Shown here one piece after another: positions 46,101 to 56,530 of a DNA stretch of 64,000 nucleotides. The stretch spans positions 19,517,622 through 19,581,621 of the forward strand of contig NC_089782.1 in NCBI RefSeq assembly GCF_040412425.1, given 5' to 3'. The stretch's first letter is position 1. Each line of letters opens with the position of its first letter. The notes beneath the pieces are model-generated. The model made no database searches. It saw only the letters and a program-made list of their open reading frames with translations, and had not been told where the DNA came from. The stretch comes from Macrobrachium rosenbergii (lineage: Eukaryota > Arthropoda > Malacostraca > Decapoda > Palaemonidae). The position numbers were made by a program, and so were the translations under genes.

Positions 46101-48684
46101 AGGTGGGCACTCTGGAGTCCGAGACAAACACTTGACGACTGGGAGATGGTCTGGCAAACACTGGACGCTCATATGGGCGCCCAGAAGAAGAGCGTTTCTT
46201 AGAAGAGCACTTATGAGCCGAGTGATGGAGTTCAGCATGTGAACGCTCGAAGAAGGGCAAATGGGGCTGCGCCACATACTGCAACCCGGTGGCAGACTAG
46301 CAGAACAGTCTTTCGCATGCTTCGGAGAAAAGGGAGAGACGTCTCTATCATGTCTTTTCAAGGGACGAGGTTCACCTGGGAAGCGGCAAAAACGCTTCAT
46401 ATTAGCACTAGTCACTATTGGAGTCAGACGATAACTGTGATGCCTTTCCAATGATTGTCAGAATTACGAAGCACTGAGTCGCATGAGGGGGGCCACTGCC
46501 ATGAGCAAGCCCCGCTAACCTCCTTTGGACCTCTGGTATGTCTGCTCCCTAGGTTCAGGGGAGTGTGACAGTGACCTTCGTCTGGGAGCGTCAGCGGGTT
46601 GGACAGCCACCTCCCCCACTGGCACTGACACTGACATTTAATACTCTGCACTTCGTCCATAAGGACTTTAAATGATTCACCCAACTTAGACATAGTATTA
46701 ACTACTCTCGAGGCTGGCTACGGTACCGAGATCGGAAGCATGGGAGCCAGGAATAGGAATTGATGGAGAATTATTAAGAGGTGTAAGGATGGGGGATAAA
46801 GCAAGGGCAGGAGAAGGAATGTTAATGGTCAATGAGTTGAATGTTAATGACAGGCTCTACTCTCTACACACTGAGCTCTCCTTTCAGCTCAATAGATGCC
46901 CTCCTTTTCCTAACTTTAACTAACTTATCCAAATAAGACCTGAGAACCTACCATTTCATCTCATCCTATCCACCACCTTCATCACAAGTGAGATCTATTG
47001 AACACTCTTGTCCTCTATATTTTACAGATCGTATGATTCTCGAGTAGGTTACTTTGGGTCATTCTGGTCTTGCCACCCTCCTACATTACCTAATACTTGA
47101 TGAACTGGAATCAGACATCATAAATAAAACTACAGAAAAACCACTAGGCTAAGCTGAAAAGCTACCAAAATAATGGGTACTTCACTGAATCCTTGGGAAG
47201 GCGAAGAAAAACCTCAAATTCAACCATCAAACCATTCAATGTTGACGGTAACGCCGGCAGAAAAGTAGTGATTATCGTTGTTAATGTTGTACTTACTGTT
47301 CCCCAACAGAGGGCGGGGTAGTTACCTACACTATAAATAAACGAATCGCTACGGCGAACTTCAAATTTTTAACTGGGTCGCAAGTTCAAAGTATAGCTAT
47401 GTAATTACTAGGTAAGTTACATATATGAAATTCCTGAATTATGGTCTTGAAGCACTGCCTCTTAGTTGTTCTGTTCTAGGTCTCAAGACCTCTTTGCAGT
47501 TCCATTGCCAATGTTTAACTTGAATTTAAAACCTTTTTAGTAACAATGATATTAAGATGGCTCCTTGCAACACCCTTAATCACTGAACAAAAAAGTTAAC
47601 CCTCTAGAAGGGGTGACCACAAATATATAAACCAACACTTATCAAACTGCTTTTCCTGATCTAATGATAACAAAAATACCATGTACTGTCCACAGAGAGC
47701 ACAATTAAGACAATAACAGTAAAAATTCACTAATAGATAACTGACTTACCTTTAATGCTAAAAGCAACAGGAATGTTTCAACACTATAAAATCCTCTATC
47801 GACAAAGTCTCCCATAAAGAGATAATTTGTGTCTGGGACATCACCTCCAACTTTAAAAAGTTCCTTTAGGTCATAAAACTGGCCATGGATATCGCCACAT
47901 ACCTGGGAGAAACATAATTGAAAAAAATTAGTATATAAATACTAAATTCAAGACTTACCTCTCCATTATATGCATTTACTACTGCTGACACAGAAACAAA
48001 AGCTATATAATAGAGGTATGGTTAATTTCAAATATAATAAACAGGTTAAAATTATTATAATGTACGCAAAGACAAAAACATTTACTACAGACAACAGACT
48101 TGATTCAATTTACTCTAAATGGCTCTTCTGCCGCAGCTGCATTACTTGTTGCATTTTACTTTTCATCCACTTCCACTGGTCTCTTCCCATTTAGCTGTCA
48201 AACTTTTTTGACTTAGCCTCCCTACACTTATAGTAAGTAATGGTATAATGACAACAATGGAACAAATTCAATAGATAACATAAACTAGACATCCAATGAA
48301 GCTTGGACAAGGAGCCCCCAGCCCCCTCAAGATTTACTTATGTGATTACTCAGTCTCTAATCCTATTTTTCTCTCATCAAAAGTCAAGTGCTACAGTCAA
48401 TTTATCAGTACAGTATATACTTTATGTACAGTATATGTACATGGTTCTAAACACACACATACACCCCTTTCCTTAACATTTTATTCATCGCAGAAAATAT
48501 ATTACAAAATACATCAAGTTAAACAGAAACTTACTGTAACTGGAGAATCTACTCTCTGAACGTTGCTCTCTTCAACAAGTATTTCTCTTGCCTTTGCACA
48601 AAGAGCTTTGACTTCAGCTTCCTTGATAACTTCACACCTTCGCAACTGCTCAATCTGTCGGTCCAGGTCACTGCAGTCACCCAT
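31168..48684 (-). CDS. PPP4C: Serine/threonine protein phosphatase 4 catalytic subunit, 6 coding exons, complete
   Basis: PPP-family metallophosphatase of the PP4 holoenzyme, which acts in centrosome maturation, DNA-damage recovery and signalling. Exons in transcript order: 48684-48535, 47902-47750, 35337-35164, 34693-34567, 31685-31496 and 31297-31168. All introns are GT-AG and the frame is continuous for 307 residues, the human PP4C length. Metal and active-site motifs are intact: GDIHG 53-57, GDFVDRG 81-87, RGNHES 112-117, HGGLSPS 164-170, RAH 236-238 and SAPNYCY 258-264. The C-terminus ends ADYFL, the methylatable DYFL tail. [17 protein letters not shown] (exon 3) and the [10 protein letters not shown] tail fit PP4 rather than PP2A or PP6. 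The start ([14 protein letters not shown]) has G at -3 and +4. Intron 2 is 12.4 kb and carries a DIRS element and two MITEs. Confidence 0.96.
32165..32321 (+). repeat. Dispersed repeat family R1, 5'-truncated copy in PP4C intron 4
   Basis: It shares AACTGTTAGGAGAGGGTGG, AGTAAAAGAAATGAAAGGG, TTTGCAGCT and GGTGCACTGATGGCACTAAC with the copies at 27645 and 58855. The first 120 bp are missing. Confidence 0.7.
32820..33990. other. GC-richer, frame-poor block in PP4C intron 4, probable transposon relic
   Basis: Composition contrasts with the surrounding AT-rich intron and resembles the interiors of the ITR elements in ORC2. Open stretches on both strands (33236-32862 on -, 33152-33361 on +) match no family I know. 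Confidence 0.3.
34694..35163 (-). other. PP4C intron between exons 3 and 4
   Basis: GTAAGT donor and ATTACAG acceptor; 470 bp with nothing else recognised. Confidence 0.85.
36526..36572 (+). repeat. Dispersed terminal-like motif, copy in PP4C intron 2
   Basis: TATTTTTCCTAACATACAAA CCTGAGGTCTTTA resembles the outer edge of the second-family termini (TTTTTCC..GGTAAACAAATCTGAAGTCTT). A nearly identical copy starts at 39389. It may be the end of another decayed element. Confidence 0.35.
36650..37002. mobile_element. Pogo/Tigger-like MITE, copy 1, in PP4C intron 2
   Basis: 353 bp with terminal inverted repeats beginning CAGTGAACC at both ends and continuing ...TGTATTCGCG. It is flanked by TA on each side (36648-36649 and 37003-37004). 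TA target duplications and CAGT ends fit Tc1/mariner-pogo transposons. There is no transposase frame, so it is non-autonomous. The interior repeats ATTCGCGG several times. Confidence 0.8.
38559..38880. mobile_element. Pogo/Tigger-like MITE, copy 2 (inverted), in PP4C intron 2
   Basis: 322 bp, ends CAGTAAATCCCC and GGGGATTTACTG, flanked by TA (38557-38558 and 38881-38882). Interior blocks such as AAAATACAGTAATTAGTGAA and GTTCCACAGAGAAA are the reverse complement of copy 1. The same family therefore lies in opposite orientation 1.5 kb away. It is more diverged at its termini than copy 1. Confidence 0.78.
39020..40560 (-). mobile_element. Probable decayed retroelement, PP4C intron 2
   Basis: Several - strand open stretches lie here (39964-39719, 39585-39322, 39222-39034), with GC content above the intron background. 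The left part carries the TTTTTCCTAACATACAAACC motif at 39389 that resembles second-family termini. No domain is certain, so the assignment rests on composition and neighbours. Confidence 0.3.
41290..41476 (-). repeat. 3' inverted terminal repeat of the DIRS element (with 20-nt outer extension)
   Basis: From 41310 rightward this sequence is the imperfect reverse complement of 47430-47261. Shared blocks include ATTCGTTTATTTATAGTGTA, GGTAACT, TTGGGGAACA and CTACTTTT. The outermost 20 bases (41290-41309) have no counterpart in the other repeat but are matched by the ICR. Confidence 0.87.
41520..41608 (-). repeat. Internal complementary region (ICR) of the DIRS element
   Basis: Bases 41520-41567 are the reverse complement of the outer edge of the left repeat (41290-41337), with one or two mismatches. 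Bases 41571-41608 match, inverted, the outer edge of the right repeat (47430 inward). In DIRS-1 an 88-bp ICR of this design templates circularisation of the cDNA. The 89-bp length here is a close match. Confidence 0.85.
42130..42910 (-). pseudogene. DIRS tyrosine recombinase, broken
   Basis: The open frame 42910-42620 reads [30 protein letters not shown], the N-terminal core-binding fold of DIRS recombinases. After a stop the next frame (42607-42350) covers the start of the catalytic domain, ending EEEERSL...VLFRQDKE. Beyond it, NALSFFLEA (with an adjacent stop) and KAHNM (42226-42203) resemble the NAISFFLREV and RAHD boxes, the latter near the catalytic His. Several stops make it inactive. 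The order after RNase H and before the ICR is as in DIRS-1. Confidence 0.75.
43180..45311 (-). pseudogene. DIRS reverse transcriptase and RNase H region, broken
   Basis: The open frame 45311-44547 ends with [12 protein letters not shown], the start of a DIRS reverse transcriptase domain, and is cut by an in-frame TAG at 44549-44547. The same frame resumes with [19 protein letters not shown] and [17 protein letters not shown] (44546 leftward). A frameshift follows near 44420, after which APQVF and the catalytic LDD (44331-44323) appear. RNase H signals come next: SDNTT at about 43784-43770 and THSP. Further left are the DIRS-typical SPVLDP and LDLYAFPPF (about 43290-43260). A SINE fragment interrupts the region at 43573-43700. 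Confidence 0.8.
43573..43700 (+). mobile_element. 5'-truncated SINE fragment inside the DIRS RNase H region
   Basis: TGGATTCCACAATAAGCTG, AACCAACTGGTTCTTGGCC, TCTAATCCTTC and TTAATCAGCTCAGTGGTC align with the body and tail of the SINEs at 56531 and 57818. The tRNA-like head is missing. It lies between RNase H motifs of the DIRS element, so it inserted later. Confidence 0.75.
45275..46693 (-). pseudogene. DIRS gag-like region (ORF1), frames broken
   Basis: Three overlapping open stretches follow one another on the - strand: 46693-46424, 46451-45696 and 45832-45275. They are Ser/Pro-rich, with repeated P-x-PT and ERP/RP motifs. The first opens with [16 protein letters not shown]. Position at the 5' end, before the reverse transcriptase, and low-complexity composition identify it as gag-like. 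Its products cannot be translated as one protein because of frame changes. It has no homology I recognise outside DIRS-like elements. Confidence 0.6.
47261..47430 (-). repeat. 5' inverted terminal repeat of the DIRS element
   Basis: On the - strand it begins TTTCATATATGTAACTTACC and runs about 170 bp to AGTAGTTTTC-like sequence near 47261. It matches the left-hand repeat at roughly three positions in four by eye, with a 20-base perfect block (ATTCGTTTATTTATAGTGTA). Confidence 0.87.
47903..48534 (-). other. PP4C intron between coding exons 1 and 2
   Basis: GTAAGT donor (48534 leftward) and CCCAG acceptor (ending 47903). AT-rich, no repeat recognised. Confidence 0.85.
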
Positions 48685-48716
48685 TTCGTAGGTTCCTCCA
48701 ATTTCCTCTAACAGCT
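48685..48716 (-). other. 5' UTR part of PP4C exon with an upstream splice acceptor
   Basis: Thirty-two bases before the PP4C ATG, the - strand shows TTGTATTACAG followed by exon sequence. The coding exon therefore appears to be preceded by at least one non-coding exon further right. Confidence 0.6.
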
Positions 48717-49929
48717 CTGTAATACAAATGCAATCAAAATAAGTGTAAATTTTAAATCTGAACCCCTACAAATGATATTTGCCAAAGATTGAAATTCACT
48801 TCTACACATTAATCAACAACGATGAAAGTACTAAATATAAAAATGTGGGATATAAAACATCTCGTAACATTAATACTGTACTTATCTAATTAAAGCACCA
48901 ATTACCACTTTAACTGTAAGTCTTAAGTGGAGGGGAGGCATACTTGAATGTTAAAAGCTTAATGTGTACTGAATTCAGAGTCTGATAAGGTCCTAAGCAT
49001 GAGTGAGTCTGAAAACTCAAATCTAGGAAAACTCAGGAAGAGCTTGTTCATCTTAAATCGACTATGAAGTACAGGTCAACAGATAGCCATATCATATCCA
49101 TAGTGAGGACCAACTAAGAAATAAAGTTTTGCAACTCACTGCATCATGGCCAGTTCTAGCACATACTTGGCCTTGTTGCTGCCTTGTCAGAGAAAAAGAA
49201 GGGAGAGTACCCCGTCACTCACCCTGTCCATGCCAATCTCATACCTGAAGTGCTGTTCTGTCCATGTGGGGCTTGGGTAGCGGAGGAGGAGGTGTGCTTG
49301 TAGTTGCCATACAGCTGGGGTAGCTCCATGTGTACAACAACCTCTACAGGAAGCTCAAAAGCTCTGAGTTCCTTGGCAAGAACAGCAGTACTGTACTAAT
49401 GGCAGCCAAAGATGAGTTGCTAAAAATACAAAGGGACAGAAACATTTCCTAGTACAATAACTTACTCCAGCAAAACCGAAAAAATAGCAGGGTTAGGTGG
49501 TTGTGAAACATGGACCTCTGTCAGAGAGTGCAGGCAGGTTATCCACCCTCATGCAAATACCTACCATTCCAAGCCAGGGGGAGAAAGAGGCAGCAGTCTA
49601 GGAAGAAAGAGCTGAACTACAGTAATTCTCCTTCTAATAAACCATCAATCATCTTTTGACCTCTGCTGCTGCCAAAGCTATCCACTGCAAAAGCAACTAG
49701 CCTGCATACTCCTTGCAGAACCAACTACTGTAGAACAACAAAACTGGTTACACTACAACCAAGAGCATAAAGTTGCCTAACACCCGCTTATATCCTTCAC
49801 ACATTTTGCTGCTCACTTTCCTTGCTCAAATCCAAATTGAACAAAACAAACAAACAAACATCAAACTTACAATGAAAAAAAGAAAAAAAAGAAAGAAGTT
49901 TCAACATGATGGTCAGTCAAAGTACAAAA

Positions 49930-50950
49930 CGCATCTTGACAAAGAAAGTGCCAACTTATGACTGGTGAAGGGAGTTTCCCTATTCACCCTGCCTATCCCT
50001 AATTAAGCACCTTGTCAATTTTCAATTTCCATTTCCAGCTTGTGCTGAAGAATACCCTACATCAAAGATAATGGTTTTTATTTCTGTAGGAACAAAGGAG
50101 GTTCCATAACACTGGAGTCTTTAGTGGCAGCAGCATTAGCAGGGGACCCTTTACCTGCAGCTAAGTGGTTCAGGGATGCAGCAAAAGTTGGGCTGCCCAG
50201 AATACCAAAGGATGGCCACTTCTACAAGTACCATACTCTAAAAAAGCTGACACAGCAGAGGTAGGTGGTAAAAAATTACAAGCACATGCTGCAGTCTCAA
50301 TTAAGGAGAGATGAGCACACTCACCTGACTTGTCAATATCAGAAGTGCTTGCCAGTACACTAACTTCACACATATAATCCCCTAAGACTAAGCCAAAAGA
50401 GAAAGGGAAGAAGGAGGGAGAGAGGGATGCAGTCCATAAGGAAGGAACCAATAAGATTCAGAGATATCAAAGGCAAAGTATTTTAACAATTGAAGGTCTT
50501 TTGGTTTCCTCCACTTCTTGAACTGTCAGAGAGACCAACTGCATACTTCCCACAGGGAAAGTCAAGGCTGTAGGGCCTAACCTTACAGAACAAACTAAAC
50601 CAGTGGGATCCACTTACACAGAACATAAAAGTGACTATGCACCAGCTCACATAACTCACACTCTGTTTATTTCTCTTCACATTCATGGTGATGGTGAACA
50701 AAAACATGCAAACATACACACAAGAGAACAACTTTAACATCCAAGGCACGGAGCAGAACACATCTACACACAACGACTACTTAAGATAAAGTGCTGACTT
50801 ATGGCAGATGAGAGCTTACCACCAATTAACCACCTTGTTACCAAGCTCCAATGACTTTCCAGTTCACAGTGAGGAATAATTCTACATAACAGGATAAAGT
50901 TTTTATCTCAATGGAACACAGTCAAAGCATGTTAGCCTAGCCTTGCCACG
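49930..50950 (+). repeat. Related terminal units in the PP4C 5' UTR intron
   Basis: At 50800-50900 the block CACCAATTAACCACCTTG, TTACCAAGCTCCAATGAC matches the right terminus of the ORC2 intron elements. A weaker version (CTAATTAAGCACCTTGTC) lies at 49998-50020. The 49100-50780 interval is GC-richer and frame-poor like the interiors of those elements. Boundaries were not resolved. Confidence 0.4.
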
Positions 50951-52004
50951 GCCGAAGTTCTGGGTGATGGTGTGGCATATTAGCACAGCCTACCAGTGAA
51001 TGGGAAATGCTACAACAATCTTAGTCTAGCCAATAAATACAGATAGCCTGCCAAGCCAGACTGACTTGGTATGATTCTCTATTTGTAAAATGTGGGGAAA
51101 TTTTACTGGTTTCTTTCTGACAGCCTATGTCAGCCTAAACTGGATGATTCTAGACCAATTTTCTTTTCTTAACAATCTTAAGGTAGTTATATTTGTTAAT
51201 TTTCACCAGTATACCGACTGTATACTTTTCTGGCAGTCTCTTGCGTTCCAAGTGTTTTTGACCAATATTGTTTGTGAATACAGTAATTTTACAGTGCAGG
51301 TCTACATGAAGGTATCAAGGTTTTTTTGGCCTAACAGTATTGCAGTGGACGTAAATAATACAGACATGAGACCATTCCCTAAAATTTAATCATTACCTTA
51401 AGTATCAATGACAAAATGGTTGCCTCTCATGGAACAATATTCTTTTTTTTTTCCAGGGTCATTGTTAAGTTGATGCTCCACTGCCCTCTATGTTATGTGT
51501 TACCTTTTCTTATTGCTCAAGAATGTAGTCCTAGTATATGACAACACCATGGGTAAAGAGCAGAGGGATATTTTTTCTAGTTTGAGAGAAAATGGACATT
51601 TAATAGGGGAGCTGCATATTAGCTAGGGCTAATATGCACTATCACAGAATTTTCAACTTCTAATAATTCATATGACTCTATTCCAGCCTCACTAATTTGT
51701 GATGTTTCCTGAGCTATAACAAATTTTTTGAAACTATAAATTAGACCATCTTTTGTTAATTTAGAGAGAAAATGGCCCAATTACAACCAGTTTATTTGTT
51801 TGCAGGCTTTGGATACACTGGGCATACTTATGAAATATGTGATTTTTTTTATGTGAAATGGGTTATTGCATTTCTGATAGTTTTTTATGCAATGCTGACA
51901 AATTTCACAGGACAACAATATTGTACTTGGATGGGTTTAAGATTTGGAATTGACAATTAGTTTAGAAGTTCATAATTTTAAATTAAATATTTCAATACTA
52001 AGAA

Positions 52005-52110
52005 ATTTGTTCCGTGGCGAATGCAATGTTTACACGTTTACATACAAAATGGGCGCCATGTTGAGTACCAGCCCCTTGGGGATGTACTAAAAAACATAAA
52101 TAAATGTTTG
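52005..52110 (+). repeat. Dispersed repeat R2, copy 1
   Basis: GAATGCAATGTTTACACG, CATACAAAATGGGCGCCATG, GAGTACCAGCC and AAAAAACATAAATAAA recur at 52855-53165. Both copies lie beside TA-rich arrays in the PP4C upstream intron. Confidence 0.6.
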
Positions 52111-52144
52111 TATATGTATATATAAGTATATATATATTACATCA

Positions 52145-52500
52145 TAGAGGTCTGTGGTGCGGGTTCAAATCCATGCAGCCAACCGGTCAGAGAGGCAGAC
52201 ACTGCTATCCTGTAGACACCCCAGGATTATGTATGTAATCAAAGGATAGGTTTGCTAAAAGCAAATGGGTGTTACAGACTAATCAAACAAAGCCACTACA
52301 AACAAAGCCACTACAACATCTTCTAAAACATAACAGACACCTCACACGCCCTGAGCTGTCGGGCTAACCACTCTCCCTCGCTGCTGGGAGAAGAAGCTGG
52401 TGATTTGGTATATACATACCTACCGGGGTGTAAGCAATGTCAGGCAGGGCAGCTGATCGAGACTATGGCCTACCCCAAAGCCAAATCAAAGTCCTTCAAA
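52145..52500 (+). repeat. Possible tRNA-like SINE fragment
   Basis: GCGGGTTCAAATCCATGC near 52157 contains a perfect B box (GGTTCAAATCC), but no A box or tRNA fold is visible. The following sequence includes GTAGACACCCCAGGATTATG and CAGGCAGGGCAGCTGATCGA. A SINE head remnant is possible. Confidence 0.3.
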
Positions 52501-52556
52501 AGAAGGCATCGTGCTTACCCCATACAAAAAATGGGAAAGAGCACATTAAAAAGAAG

Positions 52557-52721
52557 AATATATATATATATATAATATATATATATATTTTACAAAAACA
52601 CATATATATAATAAAGACTATATATATATATATATATATAGTTTACATGCACACACACACACATCACAAAGACTGCATATATATATATATATATATATAG
52701 TATACATATATACACAATATA

Positions 52722-52778
<57 letters not shown>

Positions 52779-52785
52779 TATATAT
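52557..52785. repeat. Interrupted (TA)n and (CA)n cluster
   Basis: Four TA tracts separated by ACACACACAC and short unique spacers such as AGACTATATA. Confidence 0.95.
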
Positions 52786-52854
52786 ACAGACATATCTCAA
52801 CTTATATCAGACATTATTTGAGACTTGCAGATATGTTATGGATATGTATTTCAT

Positions 52855-53165
52855 CACCAAGAAATTCGGTTCGGTAACGAATGCAGTGTTTACGTTTTGT
52901 TAAGGTTCCTCGTAAAGAAGAGGTTAATAAATAGGTTTTTCCGAGTCTGATGTGGTTTGGATGACTCTGACTTTCATTTCCATGGCAAATACAGTAGTCG
53001 GTTTCCTTATTACAGCGCACTGGAGGTCAATGGTTTGGTAAAACTGAAGACTAATACTGCACCCCTTTGGTTTGGTAACTACCAGTTTACATGCAAAATG
53101 GGCACCATGTGTAGTATATACCAGCAGCCAGGGAATGAACAAAAAACATAAGTAAAAGACAGTAA
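52855..53165 (+). repeat. Dispersed repeat R2, copy 2 (longer)
   Basis: It shares CGAATGCAGTGTTTACG, CATGCAAAATGGGCACCATG, TATACCAGC and AAAAAACATAAGTAAA with copy 1. It has about 180 bp of extra sequence in the middle. Confidence 0.6.
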
Positions 53166-53169
53166 ATAT

Positions 53170-54770
53170 AAGCACAGAGGACAAACATACACAAAATCAT
53201 AAATAAAAGGCAGTAAATACTTCCGATTGGTGACTGGCCAGAACAAGACCATGGGAGCAGTCTTCAGTTTAACTGATGGTTTTTGGATATTCTCATTTTT
53301 TATGCACAGACATGTATTAATCATATTATTTTCAAAACTCAAAATGCACAATTTTTCATGCTGATATGCAGAATTATAGTGAAAAAATTTCTTTCAAGAT
53401 AATGCCTTGCTAAAACCACAGCAAACTCTCAAACATCAACAGGTTGTTACTGGTCCAGTCTTAAGCTATACACTTTCAGCCTCCATGAATTTAGTTTGGG
53501 CAAGTAGCCAGAATAGCCTAATCTGCTCTGATCCAGGCTAGATTCATCACAGTCAAGTCAAACCTCTTTAACGAGTGCTATAATAGTGTAGATTTGATGA
53601 CTAGTAATATCATATTTGTCTTAGCCTATAACAAAAAAAACCAGAATGTGTCTGCATTAGATTATGTCTATGATGAATTGAGTTTGCGGGTCTTGCAGAG
53701 CATCACTGATGGTGTGGGACCACAGGAAAAACAACTACTAAACATTAAAAGCACTAGGCTAGTTAAGAGAAAGCCTAAGCCTTCTATTCCATACGAAAAG
53801 AGTTCGGGGGTAGCCTTGGACTCTGGGCAAGCCTAAAGCCTTGGCTAGACGTACTCAGCTAGCCTACCTTGCCAAACTCCGCGGGTTCTGGCCAGGCAAG
53901 CCTCGTTTTGGATCAATTAATTACCGTAAACACAAAGGTGCAATTTGTTCTCAGTAACACGACTTCCAGAAAGGCCGCAAACTACATAAACAAAAAAATG
54001 ATGCGGTTTCTCGCTACATTAGGCCTATGGAAAGCTACCAGACAACTTGCGTCAACTTGGTAAGACTTATTTCAACTGGATACCTACCGTAATGACCTAA
54101 AAGGTGATTCATTATCATTTGAAATACGAAACAACACAAAAGGCAATGTGCAATTCCTAGCCTACCCACCTCGACACTTGAATGACCAAAATTAAACAAA
54201 ATAAAGAAACAGCGTTTTCTCTGGCAAGGCTGTTCTGTCAAAACATTCAATGCGGTTCCTGAAGTATAAATGATTATTTATTTTCTCTTGTATCTGAATA
54301 ATAAATTATGATATAATATTTTGTAAATAATATTTATTTAATTAATGTATCTATTTAATTAATATTAGTATTTATGATATAATCCTATTATAATATTACT
54401 GTAGACTTTGTTTAGCTAAGGGTATACATCTTTCTAAAGATAACGTTTTCTAAATGAAACATTTTAAATATATATATAATTAAACCTCAAAATAAACGTT
54501 AATATTTTCGCCATATATGTCTATACGAATAAAAGATAACATTAATACATAACTTATAATATAGAGTCCGAAGCTAACAGTGTAGCACTACTAAAGATAT
54601 TTCAATGTAGAAAGAGCTATGTTTTCACGAATTCATAATGAGTAATGACCGGTGGGGGTCTGAAGGAGTCCCCCTGGTTCTCATAACCCGCAAAACCTAT
54701 AAGCGTCTTAACTTTTTATTATAATGTCATTATTACAAATAATAATATTAATCGGGGAAATATAAATTAC
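53170..54770. other. Upstream PP4C sequence, no gene recognised
   Basis: Short frames at 53594-53836 and 53869-54063 (+) resemble nothing known to me. The sequence is very AT-rich after 54250. Confidence 0.35.
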
Positions 54771-54960
54771 CCTCGGCCTGTATCTCTGCCTTGCCTTTCT
54801 CAGATCTCTCAGAAACAGTTAGTTGTCGGGGTAGCAACGCACCTCCAGGAGTGCGAATTCGGGGAGGTATCTGGGTGAAATCAGCTGATCCGCTTCAACC
54901 TGCAACTCATTTCCGAAGATAAGATGGAGACAACAGAAGCCCCAAAATCAAACCACCTTT
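54771..54960 (-). promoter_or_regulatory. Candidate PP4C non-coding first exon and promoter
   Basis: This block is richer in CG dinucleotides than its surroundings. On the - strand it ends in a plausible donor, GAGG followed by GTAATTT, at 54770-54764. That would suit a 5' UTR exon joined to the acceptor at 48716, with a 6-kb intron. A second candidate donor (GTAGGTATCC) lies near 54090. Transcript ends cannot be read from sequence, so this is a suggestion only. Confidence 0.3.
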
Positions 54961-55994
54961 GGACTGAATGTTATATCATGAGCTCAGTTGTTTTGTCTGG
55001 AAACTATACTCACTGTCATGATGATTGTTTCTTACACTGGGTGTATTATTGTAGAATATGTTAGTGTGTTGCTTAGATTAATATTATCCATCGTTAAAAC
55101 AAGGGCCACCTTGCCGTTCAATTCATGTCATACGAGTTGAGTTAAGTTTGTATCGTCTCAAGCAACTGAAACATTTGCGCAACAATAGAGGAAGAGAAAA
55201 AAACTATAGTAACCATGTAGTTCGCACAGTTAATTCCCGTAATGTAAAAACTCTGGCTGTGGGGAGAGAGAATGCCGGTCTTTCTGACGATTATAAGAGA
55301 AACGTTTCGTAGCCTTGCATCAAGGTTGGAGAGAAGGTGAGAGAGAAATATTTAGTTTTCCCTATGTTTAGTAGTATATTAGATTTTATAGAGAAAAAAA
55401 GAGAGGGATGTTCCCATTTGAAAAAAAAATATCTATCGAAAACAGCTTGATTGATTGACATACGGTTACTAAACCTAGCCGAATAAATCAGGCCTGGTTT
55501 TAGGGTGGGCCCATTGGTTGTCTCTGTTCTGTGCACCATATGGGGCAAAATCTCATTTTGTATTTTTCATGCAAGTTAGGAAGTTTATCTTCATGGGCCT
55601 CCTGATTTTACGGAAAGCGAGAAACAGCGGAAAATCATCGCCCGAGAACTAAGAGAATTTGAGAGAAGATTGATATTCACAGACATTCTTCTTAATATTA
55701 TGCCCCAAATAATCCGTTCATATCGAATTCTCTACACAACAGGAATAATTTAGAACCGAAGGGAATTATATGTATGAAAAGTGCACCTGCCATGATCAAG
55801 ATTCATACCTATACATTTTGGATTAGTTTGAATCCTGGTCAAGCAATTGACGCAAATCATTTAACATAACTTCCTTTATTTTGTAAGTTATTTCCCAAGG
55901 TACAGTGAATACGATATTATAGGTTCTTTGTGGATGGTTGCTGTGATGTATAAAAATGTCATATGTAAAATTACTTACATGCTATCTTAATTGT

Positions 55995-55999
<5 letters not shown>
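54961..55999. other. Intergenic, no feature recognised
   Basis: AT-rich with a few GA-rich runs near 55320-55420; no conserved frame. Confidence 0.35.

Positions 56000-56085
<86 letters not shown>
56000..56085. repeat. (TA)n(TG)n compound microsatellite
   Basis: About 54 bp TA followed by about 31 bp TG. Confidence 0.97.
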
Positions 56086-56087
<2 letters not shown>

Positions 56088-56530
56088 ATATACATGCATA
56101 TATATGCATATATGTATATATATAATGGAATCGAGTCTGTAATTGAATAAACTAAATATTTTGATATACGCACAAGGGCACAACAGAAAATCACTGATAA
56201 AGACAGAGAGAGCAAAACAGAAAAGACTGTAATGAAACAAAGTGATAACAGATGCCGAGTTTAACCGTTCGTCGCCTTTGAATCAAAGTGTTTACCTCAT
56301 ACAGCACTGGTCAAAAAGATGAACTGATTTAGATCTTGACCTCGCCCGGTGACCTCTCGCACACCATAACATTAACTCGATAACAACCGTTGAACGAGTT
56401 GCATAGACAAATAAACGTGAAACATTAATGGAAAAGGGAAGTCCATCTGGACGTAACTTGGGGAAAATTATATATACCAGATTTAGGCATCGAATATATA
56501 CCCATATATACGAAGGCTCTGGAAGGAGAA

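Larger units (their letters stand above)
41290..47430 (-). mobile_element. DIRS-type tyrosine-recombinase retrotransposon, full length but decayed
   Basis: A 6.1-kb element in PP4C intron 2. Its 5' end is at the right and its 3' end at the left. Inverted terminal repeats of about 170 bp bound it. In transcript order it shows a gag-like region, reverse transcriptase with RNase H, then a tyrosine recombinase. An internal complementary region (ICR) sits just inside the 3' terminal repeat. This is the DIRS-1 arrangement: no integrase, no protease, recombinase-mediated insertion. Stops and frameshifts show it is not active as it stands, and a SINE fragment lies in the RNase H part. No obvious target-site duplication flanks it, as expected for DIRS elements. 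Confidence 0.88.

Noticed and set aside
31168..48684. Assignment as PP2A or PP6 catalytic subunit
   Set aside because: Length of 307, the [10 protein letters not shown] tail and the ADYFL end fit PP4. PP2A ends PDYFL with TRRTP before it, and PP6 differs in the N-terminus.
52145..52230. Functional tRNA gene
   Set aside because: Only a B box is present; there is no A box, acceptor stem or anticodon arm.
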